From assembly GCA_965140775.1 (NCBI GenBank), contig OZ223471.1, positions 434,001 to 498,000 on the forward strand: a stretch of 64,000 nt of DNA, given 5' to 3'. A model generated the notes under the pieces. The model ran no database searches, was not told the origin of the DNA, and was given only the letters and a program-made list of their open reading frames with translations. This stretch comes from UBA6244 sp965140775. Lineage in GTDB: Bacteria; Bacteroidota; Bacteroidia; Bacteroidales; F082. The position numbers were made by a program, and so were the translations under genes. The stretch's first letter is position 1. The number at the start of each line of letters is the position of its first letter. Positions 25,245 to 33,890 of this stretch are shown piece after piece.

Positions 25245-25976
25245 ATGAAAACCATCGACCTATTTCTGAAACCCAAAAAGCAACTGGCAGTCCTTATCGA
25301 TCCCGATAAACTCTCTGAAAACCAACTCAAACAAACTGCCCAAATAGCCCAACAATCAGGCGTTGACTTCTTTTTTGTGGGCGGCAGCCTCATGACCAGC
25401 GACATGCTTTTTCACAGCGTACGCACCCTCAAAGAAAACAGTTCCATCCCTGTGATATTATTCCCCGGAAATTCATATCAAATCAGTCGCAATGCCGATG
25501 CCATGTTGTTTCTGTCGCTGATTTCGGGCAGGAATCCCGACATGCTCATTGGTATGCATGTGCTTTCGGCACCCTATATCAAGCTGGCCGGACTCGAAAC
25601 CATTTCCACCGGATACATGCTCATCGACAGTGGAAAACCCACTTCGGTAACCTACATGAGCAATTCGTTTCCCATTCCCAACGACAAAAACGACATCGCT
25701 GCCTGTACCGCCATGGCCGGCGAAATGTTGGGTATGCGGGCCATATTTATGGATGCAGGAAGTGGTGCACTCTCTACCGTTCCCGAAAAAATGATTGCCT
25801 TTGTAAAAGGTTCTATTGGTGTGCCTTTGATTATCGGAGGCGGAATAAAAACTCCCGAAAAAGCACAAAGCATTCTGAGTGCAGGTGCAGATATTATCGT
25901 GGTTGGTAACCGTTTTGAAGAAGATCCCGGTCTTATTGGTAGCTTTACGGAAGTTGTTGCTGCGTTTAACAACTAA
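25245..25976 (+). CDS. Geranylgeranylglyceryl phosphate synthase family protein
   Basis: 243 aa, a TIM-barrel of the PcrB/GGGP synthase family. Landmarks are LAVLIDPDKL at the N-terminus, FFFVGGSL, ILFPGNSYQIS, LSLISGRNP, ISTGYMLIDSG, and the phosphate-binding C-terminal GGGIKTPEKA and AGADIIVVGN. The enzyme joins sn-glycerol-1-phosphate to a polyprenyl diphosphate, the first committed step of archaeal-type ether lipids. Bacteroidota members of the family are known and several have GGGP synthase activity. A trans-polyprenyl diphosphate synthase that could supply the substrate is at 56340-57314, but no direct link is shown. The gene is followed at 21 bp by a secreted protein gene. Confidence 0.9.
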   Translation: MKTIDLFLKPKKQLAVLIDPDKLSENQLKQTAQIAQQSGVDFFFVGGSLMTSDMLFHSVRTLKENSSIPVILFPGNSYQISRNADAMLFLSLISGRNPDMLIGMHVLSAPYIKLAGLETISTGYMLIDSGKPTSVTYMSNSFPIPNDKNDIAACTAMAGEMLGMRAIFMDAGSGALSTVPEKMIAFVKGSIGVPLIIGGGIKTPEKAQSILSAGADIIVVGNRFEEDPGLIGSFTEVVAAFNN

Positions 25977-25997
25977 ATTCTCATTAAATCTACTGTT

Positions 25998-26588
25998 ATG
26001 AAAAAAACATTTTTTCTTTTAGCCCTAACGATGACCATGGGTGTGATGCACGCTCAGGACATCAACCCCTTGCTCTATGGTTCCACGTGGCTGGATAACG
26101 AATCCCGCGATTTCAATGGATACCGCATCACCAAAATTTTTGGGGAACTCCCCGACGATGCCTCCACTTACAACTACTCTCCACTTACTGCCGTGGGATT
26201 CAAACCTCTGTCGGCCATCGTTGCAGATTTCGATAAGGTGGCAGCCGCCCAAAATTGGACTGCAGAGGAAAAAGCCGAAAATCTGGCCAACGTAAAAACC
26301 AAAGCCGTTGGGGGAGAACTGCAAATTTACCTCACCCGTTACTCAGAAGAACGAGCCAACTTCCAATGGTTTTTTGTCATTCTGCGCGACAAAGACGATA
26401 AAGGAAAACTTTGGGAATACGATTTGCCCTATCAGGCACCACAAAATCCGGTGCAAAACGGTTGGTGGAACTATACCACTGTGGATGTGCCCATCCAATT
26501 GCCCGATACTTTTTACATCTATTTAAACGACAAAAAAAGTCAGTTTTTATCTGATTTTAAATTCCTTGTGGAAAAAATCAACAACTAG
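25998..26588 (+). CDS. Secreted protein of unknown function
   Basis: 196 aa with a signal peptide (KKTFFLLALTMTMGVMHAQ). The mature protein is mixed alpha/beta with YGSTWLDNESRDFNGYRI, FFVILRDKDDKGKLWEY and QLPDTFYIYLNDKKS segments. No family was recognised. It lies 21 bp after the GGGP synthase gene and 49 bp before a peptidase gene on the same strand, so a loose operon is possible. Confidence 0.65.
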   Translation: MKKTFFLLALTMTMGVMHAQDINPLLYGSTWLDNESRDFNGYRITKIFGELPDDASTYNYSPLTAVGFKPLSAIVADFDKVAAAQNWTAEEKAENLANVKTKAVGGELQIYLTRYSEERANFQWFFVILRDKDDKGKLWEYDLPYQAPQNPVQNGWWNYTTVDVPIQLPDTFYIYLNDKKSQFLSDFKFLVEKINN

Positions 26589-26637
26589 TTTGTAGTCAAC
26601 CAACGTCAAATATTAATTGAACCAATCTCGATTGATC

Positions 26638-28776
26638 ATGAAAAAAACCACCGTACTTTTTCTTCTGTTACCCCTGATATTCATAGGATTTACGCTTCCC
26701 GCACAGGACAAACTCCTCACACCGGAAGATGCCATTTACATGAACCGCGCCCTGTATCCGGGTAGAATCAGTCAGTTGCAATGGATTGGACAAACCGAAA
26801 ATTATGTGTATGCCAAGGAAAACGCCTTTTATCAGGTGAAAGCACGCAAAGGCACCGAAACCTTGCTGCTCGATTTGGATATGCTCAACAAGGGGATGAA
26901 TACCCTTGGGTTGGACTCATTGAAAAGGCTTCCTTCCATGGACTTTTTTGGCGATGATCAAGCCCGTTTTTCTGTGAAAAACAAGTACTTTGAATATCAG
27001 CTGGATGCACAAACCCTCACCCAGGTAAATGAAATACCCGAAGAGGCAGAGAACATTGATTATGAAAAAGATACCAGGTTTATTGCCTACACCATCGAGA
27101 ATAATCTTTACTTTTCTGTTGACGGAAAATCAACACAAATTACCAACGATTCTGATAAGGGTATCCTCAACGGACAAACTGTGCATCGCGTGGAATTTGG
27201 TATTACCAAAGGGATTTTCTGGTCGCCGGAAAGCAAAAAGCTGGCTTTTTACCACAAGGACGAAACCATGGTTACAGACTATCCATTGGTGGACATTACC
27301 ACACGCATTGCGGAAGTGGAAAATACTAAATACCCCATGGCCGGCATGACCAGTGAACAGGTAAAACTGGGTGTTTATGATTTGGAATCAGGAAAAACGG
27401 TGTATATGAAAACCGGAGAGCCTCTTGATCAATACCTTACTGCCATCACCTGGGGGCCTGAAGGAAAACTGGTGTATATCGCCCTGCTGAACCGCGAGCA
27501 AAACCACCTGAAACTTAATAGCTATGACGCTACCACCGGAGATTTTGTACGAACACTTTTCGAAGAAACGGATCCCCATTACGTGGAGCCTGAAAATCCG
27601 CTGTACTTCCTTCCCGATCAAAAAGATCAATTTGTGTGGTTTAGCGAACGCGACGGATTCAACCACCTTTACTTGTATAATATCAAAGGCGAGCTGATTC
27701 GTCAATTGACTTCCGGAAATTGGCTTGTTACGGGGATACTGGGTTTCAGAGGCGAGAAGTTGTTTTTCACCGGAACCAAAGAAAGTCCGCTGCAAGACAA
27801 TGTGTATTCCGTTGAGATAAAAACCGGCGAAATCACCCGCATCAGTCCCGACCACGGAACCCACAATGCCATGGTAAGCAATTCGGGCAAATATATTCTG
27901 GATATTTATAGCAGCACCGACGTAACCCGCGAATATAAGTTGCTCGACAGCAAGGGTAAAACGTTGCGAATTTTACTCGACGATAAAAACACCCTTGCCG
28001 ATTACAATCTGGGCAAGATGTCGATTTTTACCCTGGATGCCGAAGATGGTACACCCCTTTACTGTCGCATGATTAAACCCATCGATTTCGATACCACCAA
28101 AACCTATCCGGTGATTGTGTATGTTTATGGTGGCCCACATGCCCAGCTGATTACCGATTCGTGGTTGGGAGGAGCCGGTCTGTTTTTAAACTACCTGGCC
28201 GAACAAGGATATTTGATTTGGACACTGGACAACCGTGGTTCTGCCAACCGTGGCCGCGATTTTGAGCAAGCCATCCACCGCCACCTGGGTCAGCTGGAAG
28301 TACAAGACCAGATGGTAGGCGTCAATTATTTAAAATCGCTGCCCTACGTTGATTCAGAGCGCATTGGCGTTGATGGTTGGAGTTATGGCGGATTCATGAC
28401 CATCTCGCTGATGCTCGACAATCCGGGTGTATTTAAAGTGGGTGTTGCCGGCGGCCCTGTCATCGATTGGAAATACTACGAAGTAATGTACGGTGAGCGA
28501 TACATGGACATGCCTGAGGAAAATCCGGAGGGATATGAACAAGCCAGCCTTCTGAATAAGGTGGACAGCCTTCAGGGAAAACTGATGATTATCCACGGAA
28601 CCAAAGACCCAACCGTGGTTTGGCAACAAAGTCTGGCCTTTTTGCAAGCAGCCATCGAAAAGCGTAAGGACATCGACTACTTTGTGTACCCCGGACATGG
28701 CCACAACATGAGTGGTATGGACAGAGCCCATCTTTACGAAAAAATTACCCGTTACTTCAACGACTATTTGAAGTAA
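26638..28776 (+). CDS. S9 family peptidase, dipeptidyl-peptidase IV type
   Basis: 712 aa from the ATG at 26638; the reading frame extends 7 codons upstream, but the signal peptide KKTTVLFLLLPLIFIGFTLPAQ starts here. Residues ~40-460 are the N-terminal beta-propeller (DPPIV_N: FGITKGIFWSPESKKLAFY, VEPENPLYF, FNHLYLYNIKGEL). Residues ~500-712 are the alpha/beta-hydrolase catalytic domain with GWSYGGF (Ser582), GTKDPTV (Asp657) and GHGHN (His689). It cleaves Xaa-Pro or related dipeptides from peptides in the periplasm. A long inverted repeat follows as a terminator. Confidence 0.92.
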   Translation: MKKTTVLFLLLPLIFIGFTLPAQDKLLTPEDAIYMNRALYPGRISQLQWIGQTENYVYAKENAFYQVKARKGTETLLLDLDMLNKGMNTLGLDSLKRLPSMDFFGDDQARFSVKNKYFEYQLDAQTLTQVNEIPEEAENIDYEKDTRFIAYTIENNLYFSVDGKSTQITNDSDKGILNGQTVHRVEFGITKGIFWSPESKKLAFYHKDETMVTDYPLVDITTRIAEVENTKYPMAGMTSEQVKLGVYDLESGKTVYMKTGEPLDQYLTAITWGPEGKLVYIALLNREQNHLKLNSYDATTGDFVRTLFEETDPHYVEPENPLYFLPDQKDQFVWFSERDGFNHLYLYNIKGELIRQLTSGNWLVTGILGFRGEKLFFTGTKESPLQDNVYSVEIKTGEITRISPDHGTHNAMVSNSGKYILDIYSSTDVTREYKLLDSKGKTLRILLDDKNTLADYNLGKMSIFTLDAEDGTPLYCRMIKPIDFDTTKTYPVIVYVYGGPHAQLITDSWLGGAGLFLNYLAEQGYLIWTLDNRGSANRGRDFEQAIHRHLGQLEVQDQMVGVNYLKSLPYVDSERIGVDGWSYGGFMTISLMLDNPGVFKVGVAGGPVIDWKYYEVMYGERYMDMPEENPEGYEQASLLNKVDSLQGKLMIIHGTKDPTVVWQQSLAFLQAAIEKRKDIDYFVYPGHGHNMSGMDRAHLYEKITRYFNDYLK

Positions 28777-28786
28777 GATGTATCCC

Positions 28787-28828
28787 AACGCATTTGGTCG
28801 AAAGGAAGCCCTTTTGACCAAATGCGTT
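28787..28828 (+). terminator. Long inverted repeat, probable terminator
   Basis: AACGCATTTGGTC (28787-28799) and GACCAAATGCGTT (28816-28828) are perfect 13-bp arms. The stem extends inward by about six more pairs to a 4-nt loop. There is no T run after it, so it may act as an mRNA-stabilising or Rho-assisted end. Confidence 0.6.
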
Positions 28829-28878
28829 CGTTCCGGAAATTGTTTGTACTTTTAAAAACTTAATTTCATAATTGCCCT

Positions 28879-30381
28879 ATGTTGAGAAAAGTTTTGTTTG
28901 CCCTGCTTTTAATTCTTTGGTTGTTACCCGTCAGAGGTCAGGTTTTCGAACGTGTAAATACTGATATGAAAGGTGTTATGGAGCCATTGGCAGCATGGAT
29001 ATCTTCCGACGACGGTATCCGTCCCGAGGCGTTTTTGTCGGGTGAGTATTATTACAAAGACAAACAAATACTCGTATCGCAGTTGGCCAAATCAAACAAT
29101 CAACACAAATTTTATCAGGCAACCAGTCCTTTTCCCGCATTGTACCGCGGAGCAGTTGCTGCCGCCGATTACGACAAAGATGGCGACGACGATGTCATCA
29201 TGACCGGGCTTACCAAAGAGGGGTCACTTTTGATTCGTCTGTTCAGGCGCGAAGACAACAACCGATATACCCAGGTGCGCGAACTTTTTACGCCCGTTAC
29301 CGACGGATCCATCGAATGGGGCGATTTCGACAACGACGAAGATTTGGATTTGTTGATCGCCGGCAAGGAATTCAACAACGGACTTTCTACCCGAATTTAT
29401 CGTAACGATAAGGGTATCTTCACCGATATCAGCACCGGAATCCCCGGTATTTACAATGGAAATGCCACCTGGGCGGATATGGACAATGACAAGGACCTGG
29501 ATGTGCTCATCACCGGAGACGCAGGCAAACGTCCTTTTACTGCCATTTATCGTAACGATCAGGGCAGGTTTGTAAAATTGGCTGCCAATTTGATTAACCT
29601 GAAAAACAGTGCTGCCGTTTGGGGCGATCTGGACAGCGACGGCGATCTGGACATTCTGCTGAGTGGCGAAGACGACAAGGGTATCCCGGTTTGCGTGGCC
29701 TATCGCAACGAAGCCAATACCTATTTCAAACAAATGGAGGTGGCCATGCGTCCGCTAAAAAATTGCACCATCGATTTGGGAGATTTCGACCACGACGGCG
29801 ACCCCGATGTGGTGATGACCGGCGAATCGCTGGAAAGGTCTTATACCCTAGTGTATCAAAATAATGGGAATTTCATGTTCGAATCGGTGATCTCCGGAAT
29901 ACCCGGTGTAAATGCAGGTACGGCACTTTGGGGCGACTACGATTTGGATGGCGATCTGGATCTGTTGGTTGCCGGCCTCACCATTTGTTACGATTTTGTC
30001 GGACAAATTTACCGCAACAACCTCAATCCGGTAATTGAAGATGATACCGAAAGCATTTTTATCGATGCACCTATCGCCGACATCAACAACGGACCATTCT
30101 ACTATTACGTTTTTTCGTCGTGCTACTGCGACCCGCTCGGTGGCGATAGTATTGATTATCACGTGTATGTGAGCAATGTTCACCTGCAAAACCAACGCTA
30201 CGAACTCAATTACGATTTCAACGATTTGCTCATAAAACAGGTTCCCAACTGGGCACATACCGATCGTGGATATCGCACATCCAACGGATTTGCCACCAAA
30301 AAGGAAGCCGAAGAAGCACGTTTACAACTGATTGAATCTTATCGGGCCACAGATTACAAAGTGCACTATATCAATTGGTAA
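28879..30381 (+). CDS. Secreted FG-GAP/VCBS beta-propeller protein
   Basis: 500 aa with a signal peptide (VLFALLLILWLLPVRGQ). Six FG-GAP/VCBS-type calcium-binding repeats are spaced about 55 residues apart: DYDKDGDDDVIMTG, DFDNDEDLDLLIAG, DMDNDKDLDVLITG, DLDSDGDLDILLSG, DFDHDGDPDVVMTG and DYDLDGDLDLLVAG. These build an integrin-like propeller. The C-terminal ~110 residues are different (SSCYCDPLGGD; FATKKEAEEARLQLIESYR) and end with a SPOR-like helix-strand pattern, without firm assignment. No T9SS domain is seen. Probably periplasmic or outer membrane; function unknown. Confidence 0.8.
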   Translation: MLRKVLFALLLILWLLPVRGQVFERVNTDMKGVMEPLAAWISSDDGIRPEAFLSGEYYYKDKQILVSQLAKSNNQHKFYQATSPFPALYRGAVAAADYDKDGDDDVIMTGLTKEGSLLIRLFRREDNNRYTQVRELFTPVTDGSIEWGDFDNDEDLDLLIAGKEFNNGLSTRIYRNDKGIFTDISTGIPGIYNGNATWADMDNDKDLDVLITGDAGKRPFTAIYRNDQGRFVKLAANLINLKNSAAVWGDLDSDGDLDILLSGEDDKGIPVCVAYRNEANTYFKQMEVAMRPLKNCTIDLGDFDHDGDPDVVMTGESLERSYTLVYQNNGNFMFESVISGIPGVNAGTALWGDYDLDGDLDLLVAGLTICYDFVGQIYRNNLNPVIEDDTESIFIDAPIADINNGPFYYYVFSSCYCDPLGGDSIDYHVYVSNVHLQNQRYELNYDFNDLLIKQVPNWAHTDRGYRTSNGFATKKEAEEARLQLIESYRATDYKVHYINW

Positions 30382-30396
30382 ACCACAGTTTTCTGA

Positions 30397-30672
30397 TCAA
30401 CTTTTCTTGCGAAATCGGGTGAAAAGAACAGCTCCAAATGCCTGTCCCAGAAAAAATGCAGCCACCAAAAAAGGGTAGGTGATGAGTTCAAATCCCAGCT
30501 CAAACAGGTATCTGACCATAATCACCAAAGGCACCGGCAGGTGAATGTACAGAAACCACATGAAAGACAGTTTCTTTTGCCCTGCCCGCAAGTATCCAAA
30601 AGGGATATTGAGGATGAAAGTGACCGCTGTGGCCATCAACAACGATGCCGTGATATGCAGGTTGAAATTCAT
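30397..30672 (-). CDS. Small integral membrane protein
   Basis: 91 aa with three likely transmembrane helices (about 5-25, 36-55, 63-83). A Tyr-Leu-Arg-Ala-Gly-Gln-Lys-Lys loop follows the first helix, and there is a basic C-terminus (RFRKKS). The character (IPFGYLRAG and FLYIHLPVPLVI) resembles small uncharacterised Bacteroidota membrane proteins. It is convergent with the FG-GAP gene and 38 bp downstream of the arylsulfotransferase gene. Confidence 0.65.
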   Translation of the reverse strand: MNFNLHITASLLMATAVTFILNIPFGYLRAGQKKLSFMWFLYIHLPVPLVIMVRYLFELGFELITYPFLVAAFFLGQAFGAVLFTRFRKKS

Positions 30673-30710
30673 GACCTTATACTAACAAACCGAATGGGAT
30701 AAATTCACAA

Positions 30711-32873
30711 CTAATGTTTAATCAATTTTTTAACGGTAATTACATCGGAGTTGGCAAATTTCAGGTGTAAGAAATAAACCCCATCAGACAACCCATTCAT
30801 GTCCATTTGCATGTTCGATTCGGGGGTGTCTATTTTTAATATTGTCTCACCCAATACATTACAAAGACTTGCCTCTTCGATAACAGAACCGGGGGAGTTT
30901 ATTTGCACCCGTCCCGAAGTGGGATTGGGGAAAACCTCTACCCTGGGCTGACCCTTGTGTTCAATGCCTTGTGGTTCCACCGTGGTGCCTTTCAGAACAA
31001 TCTGACGGGCAATGCGTTGCGACAAGGTATCGCTGAAATAACTGTCGTAATTTAGCGTCAACACATCCTCAAACTCCTGTATGCCCATACCTTCGGGGAA
31101 AAAGTTGATGATGATGTTTTTAGTTTCGCCCGATTGCATGGCAAATGGAAGTTGGGTTTGTAAAGTAAATGCCGGCGAATGATTTGTGGCACTATTGATG
31201 GTGATTTCGTGTCCGGCATGGTTGGTGATGGTAACAATCATGGGCCAGGGGATATAATCGTCATAATAGCCATAATCAATGGTGTCGAGGCTGGTCGTAA
31301 AGAGGCCGGTAGCCCAGTTGTCGCGAAAAGCCTGATAATTCCAGATGCTGTCGGGATAGTTTAATTCCCATTGTACGTTGTTGTTTTGATCCACTTCAAC
31401 AAAAGTCTCAGGCCAATGCAATCCCCAACATATGAGCGAATTACCATTGTCAAGACGGTGATTGCTTCCGGTAGCTGTTCCAAAAATAGATGGGTTGTGT
31501 ACATAGTTCCAAACCAGAGTGGCCGTATAATTGGTTTCGTCGAGTTGGTATTCCACACCCTGACTAAACTTGGGTGTGTGGAAATTCCCGTTGTCGTAAA
31601 CCGTGATGTTGCCATTTTCCAACTGACGGGCATCGTGTTGTTTGGAAAAGCCAACGGTGTCGTTGGTGAAAGTAAACATGTTGTTGATGGCATGCAATCC
31701 GAAGCGCCAAATGATATCGCCGGTATTTCGGTCGATTTTGGTGACTTCGTCCATGCCGCGACAACTGATTAAGATTTGGTTGTCGTTGGTAACCGCGATG
31801 GAATTGCCATGTACATAATCTATTTGGGCTTTGGTAAAATCGATGTGGGTTCCGTCAAGGATATCGAAATGGTCCCAGCTCCGCCATTGGAATAATACGT
31901 TGTGGTCGGCATCGAGTTCCTGAATAATGAGTCCGATAACTGTGGCGTTGGGATTGCCTCCCGGGAAAACCGTATCCATGCCCACAGGTTGGGGGTCGTA
32001 GGCAATCAGGAGATGATTTCCGTTTTCGAGCATGGCGATGCCGTGTTGGTCGAGGTTGTAGCCGTTACCCATGGCAAGTGTATCCACAAAATCGTAGTGG
32101 TCGTTGAGAACATACCATCTGTTGAGCGAAGGGTTGGCATTGGAAAAAGAGCAAAATATCAGTCGATTGTTGTAGGTTTTTTGAAACAGATTGGAAACCA
32201 AACCCCATTCGCGAAAGAACAATGGTTCGCCATATTTATCCAAAATCACATTGTATTGATCGTACGGAACAGTGCCATTGGGTCGTGGTGTGGCGAAGGT
32301 ATATCCCGGAGTGGGTGCCAGATTGGTTGTGATGGTGGGGCTCATATAACGTTCAGGCAGGCTGTAATCGCCGTAGGTAATCAGTTGATCGGTGGATTTT
32401 GGCCTCGGCTCTATCGTGGACGATTCCTGAACGAAGGACATGGTCTGTGCCTCCTGATCCAGATAATATTGGGCCAATAAATTCAGGTTATCCATCGGTT
32501 TGATGGTAAACGAAAAAGAAAGACCTTCCATCCTGTTTCCGCGGAGGGTTTTGATACCGGCGCGGAGGGTCACCTGAATTTTTTCTCCCAAATCAAAGGG
32601 CTTTTCGGGGGTGAAAATAATGGTTTTGTGGTCGTTGGCCAATCGAACGCGGCATGCAATCGGGCCACTGGTCTCGCCCTGCAACCTGATCAATTCGCCG
32701 GTTAAACTTGCCGTAGAAATGGCTTCTTCTCCACGAAAGGTGATGGTTTGTTCCGGATTAATCCAGTTTGATCCCGGTTGGGGCGACACATAGCTCCATT
32801 GGTTTTGAGATAATACGTGTCCGCCTAAAAAAACGAAAAGTAAGCTAAGGGTAATCGTAAAAATGTATTTCAT
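30711..32873 (-). CDS. T9SS-sorted arylsulfotransferase (ASST) family protein
   Basis: 720 aa. A signal peptide (1-22) is followed by a Big_5-like N-terminal domain (~25-125, PQPGSNWINPEQTITFRG; GEKIQVTL). The ASST propeller (~185-590) contains NLDQHGIAML, YVHGNSIAV, SCRGMDEVTKIDRNTGDIIWRFG-type and SKQHDARQLENGNI segments. The conserved His residues of ASST enzymes (sulfuryl transfer from phenolic sulfate esters) are in DQHG, VHGN and KQHD. The C-terminus is a T9SS sorting domain (VFPNPTSGRVQI, LSDGVYFLHLKF). The protein is probably secreted or surface bound. Whether it transfers sulfate or only shares the fold is uncertain. Confidence 0.85.
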   Translation of the reverse strand: MKYIFTITLSLLFVFLGGHVLSQNQWSYVSPQPGSNWINPEQTITFRGEEAISTASLTGELIRLQGETSGPIACRVRLANDHKTIIFTPEKPFDLGEKIQVTLRAGIKTLRGNRMEGLSFSFTIKPMDNLNLLAQYYLDQEAQTMSFVQESSTIEPRPKSTDQLITYGDYSLPERYMSPTITTNLAPTPGYTFATPRPNGTVPYDQYNVILDKYGEPLFFREWGLVSNLFQKTYNNRLIFCSFSNANPSLNRWYVLNDHYDFVDTLAMGNGYNLDQHGIAMLENGNHLLIAYDPQPVGMDTVFPGGNPNATVIGLIIQELDADHNVLFQWRSWDHFDILDGTHIDFTKAQIDYVHGNSIAVTNDNQILISCRGMDEVTKIDRNTGDIIWRFGLHAINNMFTFTNDTVGFSKQHDARQLENGNITVYDNGNFHTPKFSQGVEYQLDETNYTATLVWNYVHNPSIFGTATGSNHRLDNGNSLICWGLHWPETFVEVDQNNNVQWELNYPDSIWNYQAFRDNWATGLFTTSLDTIDYGYYDDYIPWPMIVTITNHAGHEITINSATNHSPAFTLQTQLPFAMQSGETKNIIINFFPEGMGIQEFEDVLTLNYDSYFSDTLSQRIARQIVLKGTTVEPQGIEHKGQPRVEVFPNPTSGRVQINSPGSVIEEASLCNVLGETILKIDTPESNMQMDMNGLSDGVYFLHLKFANSDVITVKKLIKH

Positions 32874-32902
32874 ATTTTAACTATAAGGAATTTTGGTTTT
32901 GA

Positions 32903-33694
32903 TTAAAATGCATAGCCGAGGGATATCCCGAAACGAAAACTGGGAAACCCCATGCTTCCTGAAAATTTCTGGTTAGTGGATGGTTTCATCTCGAAATCGC
33001 CTTTTCCGCCAAAACGTTCGATAACCGAATTAACATAATCTTCCACATCTTTTTTGGTGGCGGGCGAAATTTCACCATTGAATTCGTTGGTAAGTTTAAG
33101 GAAAGAATACCTGGGGCCAAAAAACAGAAAATCAACCGTAAATCGTTTTTTTATCACCAGCTGATATCCCAATTGAATACCAACGCCCAACTCGCGTAAT
33201 CGGGCATCCGATGTAAAATACGAAGGTAGGCTGTCGGGCAGCTGATGTGTAAAACTTGCACTTGATTGGTAAACGTTATATCTGAAATAAAGCCCCGCAT
33301 AAAACCCGGCCGGTAAATTTTCCTCGCAGGTTTTCAGGTAATATCTGAATTCGGGGGTGATGCTGTATCCATCAATACTGCCCAGGCTGGCGGTGAGGTT
33401 GTAGTCGTTGGCTTCAAAAAGTTTCTGGCTCCCGCCTCCCGACTTTAAACCAAAGCCCAGCGAAGCGGTAACCCTGGGATACACCGCACGTTCGTAGTAC
33501 AACGAAACATTGTTGAAGGCCATGGCCATCACATTGATTTTCGCGATATTGTTGTATTGGTAGTTGGTTTCGAAAAGTTTTGGCTTTGAGCCAGTTTCCA
33601 CATGGGAGGAGATGCTGTTTTGTGCACGCAAGGCAGGCACAAGGGATAAAAATAGTGCCAATGGAAGAAGTTTTTCGAGGACAAATATTTTCAT
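32903..33694 (-). CDS. Outer-membrane beta-barrel protein (DUF3575-like)
   Basis: 263 aa from the ATG at 33694; the reading frame extends 43 codons upstream, but the signal peptide KIFVLEKLLPLALFLSLVPALRAQ starts here. Alternating hydrophobic strands (NIAKINVMAMAFNNVSLYYERA, TASLGFGL, GFYAGLYFRYNV, VGIQLGYQLV) and the C-terminal aromatic FRFGISLGYAF mark an outer-membrane barrel. The KINVMAMAFNNVSLYYER start resembles DUF3575. It is 29 bp upstream of the ASST gene on the same strand, so the two may be co-transcribed. Confidence 0.7.
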   Translation of the reverse strand: MKIFVLEKLLPLALFLSLVPALRAQNSISSHVETGSKPKLFETNYQYNNIAKINVMAMAFNNVSLYYERAVYPRVTASLGFGLKSGGGSQKLFEANDYNLTASLGSIDGYSITPEFRYYLKTCEENLPAGFYAGLYFRYNVYQSSASFTHQLPDSLPSYFTSDARLRELGVGIQLGYQLVIKKRFTVDFLFFGPRYSFLKLTNEFNGEISPATKKDVEDYVNSVIERFGGKGDFEMKPSTNQKFSGSMGFPSFRFGISLGYAF

Positions 33695-33890
33695 GGCTGA
33701 ATCTTTGGATAACAAAGATATGCATAAACCGGTATGCACCTTCTTTTTCAAGGTATAAAATCCTTTCACTACCCCATTATTAATAGTGGGGATGTTTTTT
33801 TTAGCCAGCTCATTTCGTTTCACAATAAAAATTGTATTTTTAACGCCTTAAGTAAGTTAAAGAAACCCCTGATATTGTCACTCTTAGCCT

